A stretch of 64,000 nucleotides of DNA from Pseudomonadota bacterium (lineage in GTDB: Bacteria > Myxococcota > Myxococcia > Myxococcales > Myxococcaceae). The DNA lies in assembly GCA_023423535.1 (NCBI GenBank), contig JAFAFL010000151.1:3644-67643 (forward strand), in the 5' to 3' direction. The stretch's first letter is position 1. Every line of letters starts with the position of its first letter. Below the pieces are notes generated by a model that was not told the DNA's origin, did not search any database, and saw nothing but the letters and a program-made list of their open reading frames with translations. This document shows positions 13,201 to 21,798 of the stretch, one piece after another. The position numbers and the translations under genes were made by a program.

Positions 13201-13371
13201 GTGACGGTGGAGATCGACGGCGTGACGGTGCCCTCGCACGGCGCGGGCGGCGCGGCGATCTGGACGCTGCACGCACAGCTGAACGGGGCCGACGTGGTGG
13301 AGTTCGCGAAGGGCTACGCGCCGCAGCCGGGGCAGACGCTGAAGCTGCGCTACGCCACGCACTGCCCCTAG
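10210..13371 (+). CDS. Giant ASH/choice-of-anchor-D lipoprotein with VWA-like C-terminus
   Basis: 1053 aa. The start at 10210 gives a signal peptide with lipobox AVSGC; upstream in-frame Met codons lie before the signal and are rejected. The protein contains about six or seven tandem beta-sandwich repeats of roughly 110 residues, each with a FGxVxxG...xRxVxLxNxG signature typical of ASPM-SPD2-Hydin (choice-of-anchor D) domains. From about residue 760 a von Willebrand A-like domain starts with DVLFVLDDSSCSQ, which fits a DxSxS metal site, followed by MGVVTADMN. It is probably an outer-surface scaffold or adhesin. Its last 4 bp overlap the convergent thioesterase gene. Confidence 0.8.
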   Translation: MPRLAPHRLVRSPSAALSLLLLAGAVSGCTLATLDDPRPRFQLFLDRGGGLVPLGYSSEPARFDFGAVAPGAVAEAKFVLMNGGGEPGVVEAVVPVEGDVGTFSVPFAVGTRLEYSDHVDATVTFTAPASPGELRALFRIDMDGHPDRSLELELTARVPEVSCLGAQSVNFGAVAVGDVARRVVPLENPTDEPLTVHVAFAPGGNGGPALRVHAEGLEGDTLQLAPHATAELTIEFAPTHTGTVSSTLRIDQGIPGCQEAKLVLLAQAVTQVLSWSPAHVDCGWVPPGETSAKTLTLTNIGEVAVQVSSLRSQNISEFGVSGPTPGDSFVVPARGSAEVTVTCTPSVLGTRLTMVTFQTDLPAQPAGQVQVRVIGGGPELHVEPEGLLDFRRVPLLTDAGQTPAGSGAWRTLRVMNVGTAPAIPDVQANLRLGTPDPVTGEAHPPFFMIEPLDANASANELEVVIPATYDPVSGLAAKAGENQVELQVVLRPGSAGAKRYKLTLYSNDFDEGALELTVTAEVVEATSCLFFVEPMQGVGFGTIAPPRHAEATVRLVNVGTQPDATCFVNGVRIAAGSDAAFALAPGQAESFELAPGESTLLRLRATANGSSRQVNGALEFFISSPAQPKQTVPLYATVGTECLVFAPDVLDFGTVKAGCGAVSQKVRMYNVCAQPLSVHGLSVFGTGFALGTVPSIPPSGLTISPMQSPQEVTVTFTPDEEGAFRGQLAVAGTGSGQNVTMLLQLEARVTATGEHVDTFELPVDPKTDVLFVLDDSSCSQGYFQSVVQNYAALMAPAIARNVDFHMGVVTADMNLQSARGRLTSGPQHPERILTPATPNLFSKFAAKWTPTGMGSAIETCLGATTAALSPPLTNGDNAGFLREDATLRVLCLTDAQDQSPMPWTVHLDELWRVRGHARKTDVSFSAIAGFNPNPPAGCPYDTGPDDGRYAGMVASTFGFRDEICTSDWTKTVTDLGEHLFGAERRFFLGARRDPLLPVTVEIDGVTVPSHGAGGAAIWTLHAQLNGADVVEFAKGYAPQPGQTLKLRYATHCP

Positions 13372-13838
13372 TTCACCGCGGGGCTGCTCCCGTTCTCCCA
13401 CGGGAGCTTGCTCAGCTTCACCACGCCGTCGCAGCGGGCGCAGGCGTTCCCCTCGGCGTCGAAGATCGTGCAGCGCGAGAAGATCGTCGAGGCTCCGGCC
13501 TGATCGATCGTCGCCTCCGCCCAGAGGTGCGGCCCGCGCACCGGACGCATGAAGCTCATGGAGAGCTGCACGGTGGCGCTGCGCCGCGTGGGGTCGATCA
13601 GCGCGGGCGTGCAGCCGATGGCGAGGTCGAAGATCGCCGAAAGCACGCCGCCGTTCACCGCGTCCGTCCCCAGCCCGCCGAGGTGTTCTCGCTTCACCGG
13701 GTCGAGCGTGACGCGCACCTTCGTGCCCTCCGGGAAGCTCAGGCGCAGGCCGAAGTGGCGCATGGCCGCGCTCTGGTTGAACTCCTCCGCATAGCGGGCG
13801 AGCGCGTCGTGCGAAGGGGAGGGCGGCGGCTGAGTCAT
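13368..13838 (-). CDS. PaaI-family hot-dog thioesterase
   Basis: 156 aa, cytoplasmic. It has the PaaI/YbgC hot-dog layout: a helix followed by the NGGVLSAIFDLAIGCTPAL block (family motif HGG/NGG-x-x-x-x-x-x-D), then TVQLSMSFMRPVRG and a terminal strand with ARCDGVVKLSKLP. These enzymes hydrolyse acyl- or aryl-CoA thioesters; the substrate is not evident. It stands alone between two convergent or divergent genes and overlaps the upstream lipoprotein stop by 4 bp. Confidence 0.8.
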   Translation of the reverse strand: MTQPPPSPSHDALARYAEEFNQSAAMRHFGLRLSFPEGTKVRVTLDPVKREHLGGLGTDAVNGGVLSAIFDLAIGCTPALIDPTRRSATVQLSMSFMRPVRGPHLWAEATIDQAGASTIFSRCTIFDAEGNACARCDGVVKLSKLPWENGSSPAVN

Positions 13839-13878
13839 GGGTTCTCCCTTACTTCATCTGCGGTAGAAGGACCGCGCC

Positions 13879-16176
13879 TTGGACGAGCTGCTCGACGACC
13901 TCAATCCGCCCCAGAAAGAAGCGGTGCTGCACGACCGCGGACCGATGCTCGTGCTCTCCGGCGCGGGCTCCGGCAAGACGCGCGTCATCACCCGGCGCGT
14001 GGCGTATCTCGTGCGCGAGCGGGAGGTGCAGCCGTGGCGCATCCTCGCGGTGACCTTCACCAACAAGGCCGCGCGCGAGATGCGGGAGCGCCTGCAGGCA
14101 CTGCTCGGCGAGCAGGCGCGGGACCTCGTGGTCTCCACCTTCCACAGCTCCAGCGCGATGATCCTCCGACGCGAGGCCGAGCGCGCCGGGCTCTCGCGCT
14201 CCTTCGTCATCTACGACGACGCGGATCAGATCGCCCTCGTGAAGCGGGCTGCGCGCGAGGCGGGCATCGATCTCTCCAACGTCTCACCCCGCGAACTGCT
14301 CTCGCGCATCGACCGCTGGAAGAACGCGGCGAAGACGCCGGAGGACGTGCAGGTCGCCAACGACGACTACCGGGGCATCACCGCGCTGCGCGTTTACCGC
14401 AGCTACCAACGCATGCTCCGCGCGGCGAACGCGGTGGACTTCGGCGACCTGCTGCTCCTGCTGGTGGACCTGCTGCGCAAGAACCCGGACGTCCGCCGCC
14501 ACTACCAGAACCGCTTCGAGTACGTGCTGGTGGACGAGTTCCAGGACACGAACCCGGTCCAGTACGAGCTGTTGCAGCTGCTCGCCCCCGCGCCCTCCGC
14601 GAACCTCTGCGTGGTCGGCGACGACGACCAGTCCATCTACCGGTGGCGCGGCGCGGACGTGGGCAACATCCTCGGCTTCCCGCAGCTCTACGCGGACGCG
14701 AAGGTGGTGAAGCTCGAGCAGAACTACCGCAGCGACCAGACGATCCTCGACGCGGCCTACGCGGTCATCCGGCGCAACGCGCGGCGCATGGACAAGCGGC
14801 TCTGGTCGGAACGTCCGCGCGGCGAGCCGCTGCAGCTGCTCATCCTCCGCGACGAGCGCAGCGAGGCCCAGGAGGTCGCGCGCCGCATCCGGCAGATTCG
14901 TCAAGAGGGCTTGACCGAGCCGGGACAGATCGCGGTCTTCTACCGGACCCACGCCCAGAGCCGCGTGCTCGAGGAGGCGCTGCGGCTCGAGCGCGTGCCC
15001 TACACGCTCGTCAACGGGCGCTCCTTCTACGAGCGCGCGGAGGTGAAGGACGCGGCCTCCTATCTGCGCCTGATGGTGAACCCGCGCTCGGACGCGGACC
15101 TCCTGCGCATCATCAACACGCCGACGCGCGGCATCGGCGACACCACGGTGGAGCGGCTGGCGGACTGGGCGAACCAGTCGGAGAAGAGCCTCTTCGAGGC
15201 GCTGGCGGACGCGAGCGAGCTCACCACGCTGCAGAACGCGGCGAAGAAGCGGCTGGCGGCCTTCCGCGAGCTGCTCGAGCTCCTGGTGGACATCGGCCGG
15301 CAGGCACCGGACGCGGCCACCGCGGTGCAGCAGATGCTCGATGCGACCGGGCTCGTGCGCGCGTTCGAGGAGGAGGGGACGGACGAAGCCACCACCCGAG
15401 CGGAGAACCTTCGCGAGTTCTATGGCGCCGCCCAGCAGTTCGATCTCGATCGGGCGGCCGCGCCCGCGCCGGGACCGGAGGCGCTGGAGGTGGAGGTGCC
15501 GCCGGTGCAGGCGTTCCTCGAGCAGGTGAGCCTCGTGGGCGACGCGGACCAGGAGGTCGGCGAGGGCAAGGTGGCGCTGATGACGCTGCACGCGGCGAAG
15601 GGCCTCGAGTTCGACTGCGTGTTCCTCACCGGCATGGAGGAGAACGTCTTCCCGCACTCGCGCGCGCTGAACGAGGACGCGGACGAGGGGGAGATGGATG
15701 AGGAGCGGCGCCTCTGTTACGTCGGCTTCACCCGCGCGCGCCGCAGGCTCTTCCTCTCGCTGGCGCAGTCGCGCGCGCTCTTCGGCGAATTGAAGTTCAA
15801 CGCGCCCTCCCGCTTCATCCGCGAGGTGCCGAAGGAGCTCTTCGCCTTTGCCGACGACGGCGACGGCAGCGATGCGCACGACCGCGACGAGCGGCTCGCC
15901 AACGCCGGCCGCCCGATGTTCGTGCCCCCGGTGAAGCGCCGCGCGCGCGCCGAAGACGAGGGCCCCACGGTCGATCGCTCCTACGACCAGAGCACCCACT
16001 ACGAGGGCGAGGACTCGGGCCGTCCGCTCATCGGGCTGCGCGTCCGCCACGCGCAGTTCGGAGACGGCAAGGTCGTGGCGGTGGACGGCAACGGACCGAA
16101 CGCGAAGCTCACCGTGACCTTCCCCAACGTGGGCCTCAAGCGCGTCATCGCGCGGTTCCTCACGCCGCTCGGTTAG
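13879..16176 (+). CDS. pcrA: ATP-dependent DNA helicase PcrA/UvrD
   Basis: 765 aa superfamily-1A 3'-5' helicase for DNA repair and replication-fork processing. Motifs in order: LNPPQKEAV (Q motif), GAGSGKT (Walker A), DEFQDTN (Walker B), QSIYRWRGA, LEQNYRS, TLHAAKGLEFD and RLCYVGFTRAR. A C-terminal Tudor-like domain of PcrA type ends the protein (RVRHAQFGDGKVVAV...VGLKRVIARF). The start is TTG at 13879, chosen because AGAAGG lies 8 nt upstream and the N-terminus aligns with PcrA. Length matches the family. It could equally be named uvrD. Confidence 0.9.
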   Translation: MDELLDDLNPPQKEAVLHDRGPMLVLSGAGSGKTRVITRRVAYLVREREVQPWRILAVTFTNKAAREMRERLQALLGEQARDLVVSTFHSSSAMILRREAERAGLSRSFVIYDDADQIALVKRAAREAGIDLSNVSPRELLSRIDRWKNAAKTPEDVQVANDDYRGITALRVYRSYQRMLRAANAVDFGDLLLLLVDLLRKNPDVRRHYQNRFEYVLVDEFQDTNPVQYELLQLLAPAPSANLCVVGDDDQSIYRWRGADVGNILGFPQLYADAKVVKLEQNYRSDQTILDAAYAVIRRNARRMDKRLWSERPRGEPLQLLILRDERSEAQEVARRIRQIRQEGLTEPGQIAVFYRTHAQSRVLEEALRLERVPYTLVNGRSFYERAEVKDAASYLRLMVNPRSDADLLRIINTPTRGIGDTTVERLADWANQSEKSLFEALADASELTTLQNAAKKRLAAFRELLELLVDIGRQAPDAATAVQQMLDATGLVRAFEEEGTDEATTRAENLREFYGAAQQFDLDRAAAPAPGPEALEVEVPPVQAFLEQVSLVGDADQEVGEGKVALMTLHAAKGLEFDCVFLTGMEENVFPHSRALNEDADEGEMDEERRLCYVGFTRARRRLFLSLAQSRALFGELKFNAPSRFIREVPKELFAFADDGDGSDAHDRDERLANAGRPMFVPPVKRRARAEDEGPTVDRSYDQSTHYEGEDSGRPLIGLRVRHAQFGDGKVVAVDGNGPNAKLTVTFPNVGLKRVIARFLTPLG

Positions 16177-16191
16177 GCGCGTCAGGCCAGC

Positions 16192-18168
16192 TCAGTGCAG
16201 CGCCGGCTCGTCAGGGCCGGTGTCCTGAGCCGAAGCGGGAGCAGAAGCCGGTGGCGGCGCGCGCGGCACGTCGTCCTCTGCCGTCTCCTCCCGACCGACC
16301 ACGCTCCGCGCGAGCTCCCGCGACAGCGTCACGGTGAAGGTGGAGCCCTCGCCGCGGCGGCTCTGGAGCGTGACCTCTCCCTGCAGGCGCCGCGCGAGCT
16401 GGCGCACCACCCACAGGCCGAGCCCGAGCCCGCCGTGTGAATGCACCGGCACCGCGCGCTCGAAGGGCTCGAAAGCGCGGAGCTCGTCGAGCGGATCGAT
16501 GCCCACGCCCTCGTCGTGGACCGTCAGCCGCACCCCGTCCCCTTCGCCGAAGACCGTCAACGTCACCGGCTGCCCCTCTCCGAACTTGAGCGCGTTGGAG
16601 ATGAGCTGGTGCAGCAGCTGGACGAGCAGCGGCCGATCCCACAGCCCCACGAGCTGCCCGCCTTCGGCCTCGCCCAGCAGCGTCACCGTCAGCGGCGTGC
16701 CGGCGGCGGCGAACGAGGGCTCGTGATGCGTCACCACCTCACGCACAGCCTCGACGAGATCCACGGGCTCCAGCGCCAGCGGCCTCAGCTCCTCGGTGAT
16801 GGCGCGCGACTCGAGCAGGCTCTCCACCAGCTGCGTCAGCCGCCACACCTGCCGGTCCGCCGACTCCACGGTCTGCTGCACCATCGGCTGCGGGATCAGC
16901 CTTTCGCTCTCCGCCACGTGCCGCAGCCGCTGGAGGTGGAGCTTGAAGGTGGTCAGCGGACCCTTCAGCTCGTGCGCGACCATGCTGATGAACTCCTCGC
17001 GCGAGCGCGTGCTCTCCTCGAAGGCAGAGGCCATGGCGTCGAACGCAGCGGTCACGCGGCCCAGCTCGCTCGGCGCCGCCCCCACGTGCGTGCGCGCGCC
17101 CAGCTCTCCGCGCCCGAGCAGTGCCGCGGCCCGCTCCAGCTGCCGCAGCGGCCGGAGGATCCACGCGTACACGATCGCCAACAGCGCCGCGGCCGCGAGC
17201 AGCCCCACGCCCCAGAGCAGGAGCAGCGCGTTTCGCAGCTCGCGTTCGGGTCCCGCGAGCACCGACTCGGTCGGCATGGTGAGCGCAATGTACGCCGGCC
17301 GGTCGAGCTGCTCCCTGCCCACGCTGGTGAAGGCCCACAGGTGGTCGCTTCCGCGCCACGGCATGCGCAGGAGGCCCTCGTCGCTCTTCAGGCTGCGGGT
17401 CATCAGCTCCGTCCCGGCGATGCTCGTGCCCACCCAGCGCTCGGGGTTGGGGTAGCTGGCGATGATGGTGCCCGCCTCGTCCCACGCGAGCACCACCGCC
17501 TCCTTCGGTACGTCCACCCTGCGCGCGTAGCCATCGAGCCAGGAGATGTCGAGCGCGAGCACCGTCACCGCCCGCAGCTCGCCGCGCTCGAGCACCGGCT
17601 GGGAGAAGTGGATCGCCGCGCGCCCGGTGAGCCGGTCCACCGCGAAGTTGCCGGAGGCGATGCGCCGCTGTTGCAGCGTCTCCTGGAAGTAGTCCCGGTC
17701 GGCGATGGAGAGCTCGCCCGGGAACGGATGCGACGCGCAGCGCACGCGCCCGCTGAGGTCCGCCACCGCGATGCTCATCACCGCGGTCTCCTGCTCCTGC
17801 ATCTCCCACAGGAACGCGCCGCACTCCTCCGGCGGCCCGAGGAGCTGGTCGGAGGTGGAGACCACGCGCAGGAGCATCTGGACCCGGCCGAGCAGCTCCT
17901 CGTCCTCTTGGGACACGCGCTCCACGAGGGAGAGCAGCTCGCGTTCGAGGTGCGCCTGCACCCGCCGGCGTTCGCGCACGTGCGCGCGGACGAGCAGCGC
18001 GGTGGACACGAGCCCGCCCACGAGGAGCACCGCCATCAAGCGGGCGCCGAGCGGCACACCGTGCCACCGCAACCGCCAGCGCTGCGCCCTCAGCCTCTTC
18101 TGCACCCGCGGCCTCTCGCGCCGGAAGGTGCCCACCGCCCCTCTGCGCGGCACGAAGCGGGCCCTCAC
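16192..18168 (-). CDS. Membrane sensor histidine kinase (dCache-HAMP-HisKA-HATPase)
   Basis: 658 aa. Transmembrane helices at about 44-62 and 313-337 flank a ~245-residue periplasmic sensor that looks like a double Cache domain (ADLSGRVRCAS..., DRDYFQET..., a second PAS-like half). A HAMP linker follows, then a HisKA dimerisation domain with phospho-acceptor His399 in MVAHELKGPL. The HATPase domain shows the N box (LISNALKFG), G1 (DEGVGIDP) and G2 (HGGLGLGLWV). The Pro/Ala-rich tail is disordered. No response regulator lies next to it, so it is an orphan kinase here. Signal unknown; small molecules are usual for Cache sensors. Confidence 0.85.
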   Translation of the reverse strand: MRARFVPRRGAVGTFRRERPRVQKRLRAQRWRLRWHGVPLGARLMAVLLVGGLVSTALLVRAHVRERRRVQAHLERELLSLVERVSQEDEELLGRVQMLLRVVSTSDQLLGPPEECGAFLWEMQEQETAVMSIAVADLSGRVRCASHPFPGELSIADRDYFQETLQQRRIASGNFAVDRLTGRAAIHFSQPVLERGELRAVTVLALDISWLDGYARRVDVPKEAVVLAWDEAGTIIASYPNPERWVGTSIAGTELMTRSLKSDEGLLRMPWRGSDHLWAFTSVGREQLDRPAYIALTMPTESVLAGPERELRNALLLLWGVGLLAAAALLAIVYAWILRPLRQLERAAALLGRGELGARTHVGAAPSELGRVTAAFDAMASAFEESTRSREEFISMVAHELKGPLTTFKLHLQRLRHVAESERLIPQPMVQQTVESADRQVWRLTQLVESLLESRAITEELRPLALEPVDLVEAVREVVTHHEPSFAAAGTPLTVTLLGEAEGGQLVGLWDRPLLVQLLHQLISNALKFGEGQPVTLTVFGEGDGVRLTVHDEGVGIDPLDELRAFEPFERAVPVHSHGGLGLGLWVVRQLARRLQGEVTLQSRRGEGSTFTVTLSRELARSVVGREETAEDDVPRAPPPASAPASAQDTGPDEPALH

Positions 18169-18197
18169 CCCGCGGGGAGGCTTTCAATGCTTCATGC

Positions 18198-19250
18198 TCA
18201 TGGAGTGGTGCGCCGGACCGTCCACGCGAGCACCCGGCCGTCACTCGCCTGCACCACCACGGTGGAGCCGAAGACCACCGGCGTGCTGCGCAACGCGCTG
18301 TCCGCACGCACGTCCACCACCGGCTCGTCGCGACCGGGGCGGAAGCCCAGCAGCCTGCCCTCGCGCGAGGAGGTGGGCACGAGCACCAGCTCCCGGTACT
18401 CGGCCACGCCGCCGCGCAGCGCGCCGGGAAGCTCCACGTGCCACGTCTCCGTCCCATCCTGCGGATCGATCGCGAGCAGGCCCACGCCCGCCGTGGCCAC
18501 CCACAAGAGCCCCCGCGCGAGGAACGGACCGCCGCTCACGCCGCGGTCCAGCTTGCGCTCCCACTCCACCGCGCCGCTCTTCGCGCTGACGGCGAGCATC
18601 CGCCCGTCGCGCGTGAGCACGTAGAGGCGCTCGCCCTCCGCCAGCACGCCCTGCACGTCGAGCTTCGGCGCGTGCCAGAGGACGTCGCCGAACTCCGGCT
18701 CGAGCGCGAAGAGCCCGGCGTCACCGAGGCCCACGAAGAGCGTGCCCCCCAGCAGCGCCGGCGGCGCGGAGGGAGAGGGGGTGGCGGTGTAGCCCTTCGG
18801 CGGAACGCGCTTCCACACCGTGCCGCCGGAGAGCGGAGAAAAGGCGAGCACGCTGCCGTCCGGCGCGACCGCGTAGACCCGCTTGTCGTCGGCGGCGAGC
18901 GGGAGGAGCAGCACCGGCTTGTCGCCCACGCGCCAGAGCTCGCGGCCGGTGTCGAGCGCGAGGCCCACCCACTCGCCGCCCACCGTCGCCGCCACCGCGG
19001 TCTCGCCCACCACCGTCGGGCGCGCGGCGATCTCGCGTCCCACCTGCGCGGTCCAGCGGGGCTCTCCGTCCGCGCCGAGCCGCACCAGCGCGCCGGCCTC
19101 GTTGCCGAAGAGCACGCCGTCCTCCAGCGGGTGCAGCCCCGTGCGCGAGGGTCCCTCGCCCGACCAGGTCCAGGCCGGCGCCGCCGCCCGGTCGCACGCG
19201 GACAACAGCGCGAGCCCGATGACGGCAATGAGAGGGGCTGCTCGCCGCAT
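18198..19250 (-). CDS. PQQ-like beta-propeller lipoprotein
   Basis: 350 aa. The start at 19250 (MRRAAPLIAVIGL) gives a signal peptide with lipobox LLSAC; TACCCT lies 8 nt upstream and may be a leaderless -10. The mature protein is a run of WD-like PQQ blades (ALDTGRELWRVGD, AFSPLSGGTVWKR, AVSAKSGAVEWERKL, AIDPQDGTETWHVEL). Each blade has the characteristic DxxTGxxxW step, as in BamB and quinoprotein-like repeats. No catalytic residues of a dehydrogenase are visible, so it is probably a structural or binding propeller. A BamB role is possible but not supported by neighbours. Confidence 0.75.
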   Translation of the reverse strand: MRRAAPLIAVIGLALLSACDRAAAPAWTWSGEGPSRTGLHPLEDGVLFGNEAGALVRLGADGEPRWTAQVGREIAARPTVVGETAVAATVGGEWVGLALDTGRELWRVGDKPVLLLPLAADDKRVYAVAPDGSVLAFSPLSGGTVWKRVPPKGYTATPSPSAPPALLGGTLFVGLGDAGLFALEPEFGDVLWHAPKLDVQGVLAEGERLYVLTRDGRMLAVSAKSGAVEWERKLDRGVSGGPFLARGLLWVATAGVGLLAIDPQDGTETWHVELPGALRGGVAEYRELVLVPTSSREGRLLGFRPGRDEPVVDVRADSALRSTPVVFGSTVVVQASDGRVLAWTVRRTTP

Positions 19251-19294
19251 GACGCGGGAGGGTAGGCGGCACGGCAGCACTCGCCAAGCAGGGT

Positions 19295-19300
19295 TAGAAT
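19295..19300 (+). promoter_or_regulatory. Putative -10 box (TAGAAT) before adenosine deaminase
   Basis: TAGAAT matches the -10 consensus at five of six positions and ends 5 nt before the ATG at 19306, implying a leaderless transcript. No Shine-Dalgarno sequence is seen. Confidence 0.45.
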
Positions 19301-19305
19301 GCCGC

Positions 19306-20469
19306 ATGGCCTCCATCCGAGACGACGAGACGCCCAGCGCCCGAGGCATCCCCTCCACCGAACGCCGCAACGAGGGCGAGCCGCCCCCCGCGCTCGAGGT
19401 GTCCGAGGAGCTCCTGCGCGCGCTGCCGAAGACGGACCTGCACTGCCACCTCGACGGGTCCATGCGCCTGTCCACCATCCTCGAGCTCGCCGATCAGCAG
19501 CGGGTGAAGCTCCCCGCCGACACGCCGGAGGGCCTCGCGCGCGCCATCCACATGGGCGAGGTGTGCGGGAGCCTCGAGGACTACCTCACCGCGTTCGACG
19601 TGACCCTCTCGGTGCTGCAGACGGAGGACGCGCTCTACCGCGCCGCCTACGAGCTGGCGATCGACTGCGCGGCGGAGAACGTGCGCTACGTGGAGGTGCG
19701 CTACGCGCCGGTGCTGCACCAGAAGAACGGGCTGAAGCTGACCACCGTGGTGGACGCGGTGCTCGAGGGCCTGCGGGTGGCGAAGCGCGAGACCGGGATC
19801 AAGACCGGCGTCATCCTCTGTGGCATCCGTCATATGAACCCGCGCTCATCCGTGCGGTTGGCGGAGCTGTGCGTGGCCTACAAGAACCAGGGCGTGATCG
19901 GCTTCGACCTTGCCGGCGCGGAGGACGACTTCCCGGCGAAGGACCACAAGGACGCGTTCCAGCTCATCCTCAAGAACAACGTGAACTGCACCGCGCACGC
20001 CGGCGAGGCCTACGGGCCGGAGAGCATCTCGCAGGCGCTGCACTTCCTCGGGGCCCACCGCATCGGCCACGGCACGCGGCTGCGCGAGGACGGGGACCTG
20101 CTGAACTACGTCAACGACCACCGCATCCCGATCGAGGTCTGCCTCTCCTCCAACGTGCAGACCGGCGCGGTGGACGAGATGGGCTCACACCCGCTGAAGT
20201 TCTATTTCGACTACGGCCTGCGGGTGACCATCAACACCGACAACCGGCTCATCACCGACACCACGATGACGAAGGAGCTGTGGCTCGCGCACAAGGTGCT
20301 CGGGCTCGGGCTGGAGGACCTCACCACCATCCTCGTCAGCGGCTTCAAGAGCGCTTTCCTCCCGTTCCGCCAGAAGCAGGACATGCTCAAGCAGGTGAAC
20401 GCGGAGATCGAGCGCACGCTCGAGCAGTTCCACCGGCGCCCGCGCGCGGTGCAGCAGCAGGGCGCGTGA
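19306..20469 (+). CDS. add: Adenosine deaminase
   Basis: 387 aa, cytoplasmic purine-salvage enzyme that converts adenosine to inosine. Zn and catalytic signatures: TDLHCHLDGSMR (HxH), HAGEAYGPESI (metal His and catalytic Glu), the RIGHGTRL loop, and VTINTDNRLI, with an Asn where many family members have Asp-Pro. The N-terminal ~35 residues are an Arg/Glu-rich extension. The last codons GGC GCG TGA lie inside a 20-bp sequence that is repeated at 22508-22527, where it reads on to TAG. The stop codon here therefore seems to have been rebuilt by insertion of the retron island. Confidence 0.9.
   Translation: MASIRDDETPSARGIPSTERRNEGEPPPALEVSEELLRALPKTDLHCHLDGSMRLSTILELADQQRVKLPADTPEGLARAIHMGEVCGSLEDYLTAFDVTLSVLQTEDALYRAAYELAIDCAAENVRYVEVRYAPVLHQKNGLKLTTVVDAVLEGLRVAKRETGIKTGVILCGIRHMNPRSSVRLAELCVAYKNQGVIGFDLAGAEDDFPAKDHKDAFQLILKNNVNCTAHAGEAYGPESISQALHFLGAHRIGHGTRLREDGDLLNYVNDHRIPIEVCLSSNVQTGAVDEMGSHPLKFYFDYGLRVTINTDNRLITDTTMTKELWLAHKVLGLGLEDLTTILVSGFKSAFLPFRQKQDMLKQVNAEIERTLEQFHRRPRAVQQQGA
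20448..20467 (+). repeat. Left copy of 20-bp direct repeat flanking the retron island
   Basis: GGTGCAGCAGCAGGGCGCGT forms the last codons of the adenosine deaminase gene. An identical copy is at 22508-22527. The flanking bases differ on both sides, so the match is exactly 20 bp. It looks like an attachment-site or long target-site duplication. Confidence 0.75.
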
Positions 20470-20563
20470 ACTACGAGTCAGAGCATCTATGAGTCGGATG
20501 ACGTCAAAGACGGCTAATAAACCGGCGGGTGATACCCTCACCTGCAAACAGTCGCCTCGTAGA

Positions 20564-21505
20564 TCAGGCCCGATGTTTCTTGGTCGAGCAGCACCGCACG
20601 AATGTTTTCGTGGACTTCCGACCACCAGGCAGTAGCCGAAGCCTCTTTTGCACGCGTGAAGCGAGTCTTTCCAGCGCGTGCCCTTGATCTGCGTTCAGGC
20701 TTTTGACGTGAGCAACCGTAGACACAATGGACCGCCATTCAGCCTCTGTTGATGTGCCTTGTCGTTCCAAGGCCAATAGCCGCGTCCGTAGCCGCTTCCG
20801 CTTCTTTGGAGCGACCCCTGGTACGCGCACGCCTACTCCAGTAATCGCCACGTAGCCACGATGTGCTGCTTGAAGCTCTACCTTCTTGGCGCGCACCTTG
20901 AGGCCTGCGGCGCGAATTGCTCGAAGCACACCGAAGAGACTTCGAGTGACATCTTCGCGCTCTCCCGACATTGCGATGTCATCGACAAATGTCGTAACAC
21001 TGGGTGTGCCTGCGACGCCCTCAATTGCGTCTGCAATGACAAGATTTGCAAGGTGCGTGCTGGTTGGCGCACCCTGCGGCAGGCGACGCTCCAAGGTTGT
21101 GAGCTTTGTTGTTATTGAGGCAAGATCTGGCGAAAACCCTCTCTTGGTCAGGGCGTTGTAGACCATTTTATGGCTTATGCTGGGGAAGCAGTTCTTGATG
21201 TCAGCTCGGGCGACAATCTCTCCTTGCTGGTGGCTGGAAGCGTTCGTGAGTGGAGACCTTCCTGGAACTCCTCCATGCGCGCTTTTGTCAAGAGGACAGG
21301 TCTTGCGCAGAAAAAGAAGCAAACATCGCTGCACTTCCAGTAGTTCTGCCTTGGGATTGTCGATGTGACGAGTTTTGTCGCCTAACAAGATGTCGAACGG
21401 CTCGTACATTCTGGGAGCCGAGCGAGCGAGGGCGCGAAGCTCGTGCTTCGTTCTACGAGTCGCGGCCTGCAAGGAGCGCCACGAGGCGACTCGCGGTTGG
21501 TTCAC
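20564..21505 (-). CDS. Retron-type reverse transcriptase
   Basis: 313 aa from the GTG at 21505, which overlaps the XRE stop as GTGA; a GTG at 21526 would add 7 residues. Retron hallmarks are present: NAxxH (NASSH, about residues 88-92) between RT motifs 2 and 3, motif A with Asp102 in RADIKNCFPSIS, RLPQGAPTSTHLAN (motif B), the catalytic FVDDIAMSG (a YxDD variant, about 173-180), and ITG in place of the usual VTG in region Y (about 221-223). The C-terminus is basic, as expected for msr RNA binding. There is no maturase or endonuclease domain, so it is not a group II intron. It should synthesise msDNA from an adjacent msr-msd RNA. Confidence 0.9.
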   Translation of the reverse strand: MNQPRVASWRSLQAATRRTKHELRALARSAPRMYEPFDILLGDKTRHIDNPKAELLEVQRCLLLFLRKTCPLDKSAHGGVPGRSPLTNASSHQQGEIVARADIKNCFPSISHKMVYNALTKRGFSPDLASITTKLTTLERRLPQGAPTSTHLANLVIADAIEGVAGTPSVTTFVDDIAMSGEREDVTRSLFGVLRAIRAAGLKVRAKKVELQAAHRGYVAITGVGVRVPGVAPKKRKRLRTRLLALERQGTSTEAEWRSIVSTVAHVKSLNADQGHALERLASRVQKRLRLLPGGRKSTKTFVRCCSTKKHRA

Positions 21506-21798
21506 TGACTCTCTTGCTCGACGCACACAAGCACCCGTAGCAACCCTTCTCCAATGCGCTGTGCCGCCTGTGCATCGAGTTGGCGAAGTTCGCCGGCCTC
21601 CGCACCCAAGAGCATTAGCAAGTGCACGGGTACCTTCAACGTGTCGGCTAGTGATTGAATGGTTTGTGTGCTCGGGCTTCGCTTTCCCGACTCGATTTGC
21701 GATAAGAAGCCCGGATCAATCCCCGTGAGAACCGCAAGTTCTCTTTGGGTCATGTTCCGAGCGCCTCTCAACACCCTTAGGCTTCTTCCGATGTCCAT
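21502..21798 (-). CDS. XRE-family helix-turn-helix regulator of the retron operon
   Basis: 98 aa. An XRE/Cro-C1 HTH occupies about residues 5-60 (LRVLRGARNMTQRELAVLTG, then PGFLSQIESGKRSPSTQTI), followed by a helical tail. It is co-transcribed with and translationally coupled to the reverse transcriptase. A 33-nt perfect hairpin lies 8 nt before its ATG, and half of this palindrome recurs near the operon promoter, which suggests autoregulation. HTH proteins occur as accessory partners in one described retron class, so it could instead be the antitoxin or sensor arm of the system. Confidence 0.85.
   Translation of the reverse strand: MDIGRSLRVLRGARNMTQRELAVLTGIDPGFLSQIESGKRSPSTQTIQSLADTLKVPVHLLMLLGAEAGELRQLDAQAAQRIGEGLLRVLVCVEQESQ

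Noticed and set aside
20528..20542. GGTGA/TCACC hairpin as the RT terminator
   Set aside because: Only 5 bp and no U-run; not supported strongly enough.
20564..21505. Group II intron or diversity-generating retroelement
   Set aside because: No maturase, endonuclease, intron RNA, template repeat or variable-region protein; the NAxxH motif points to a retron.
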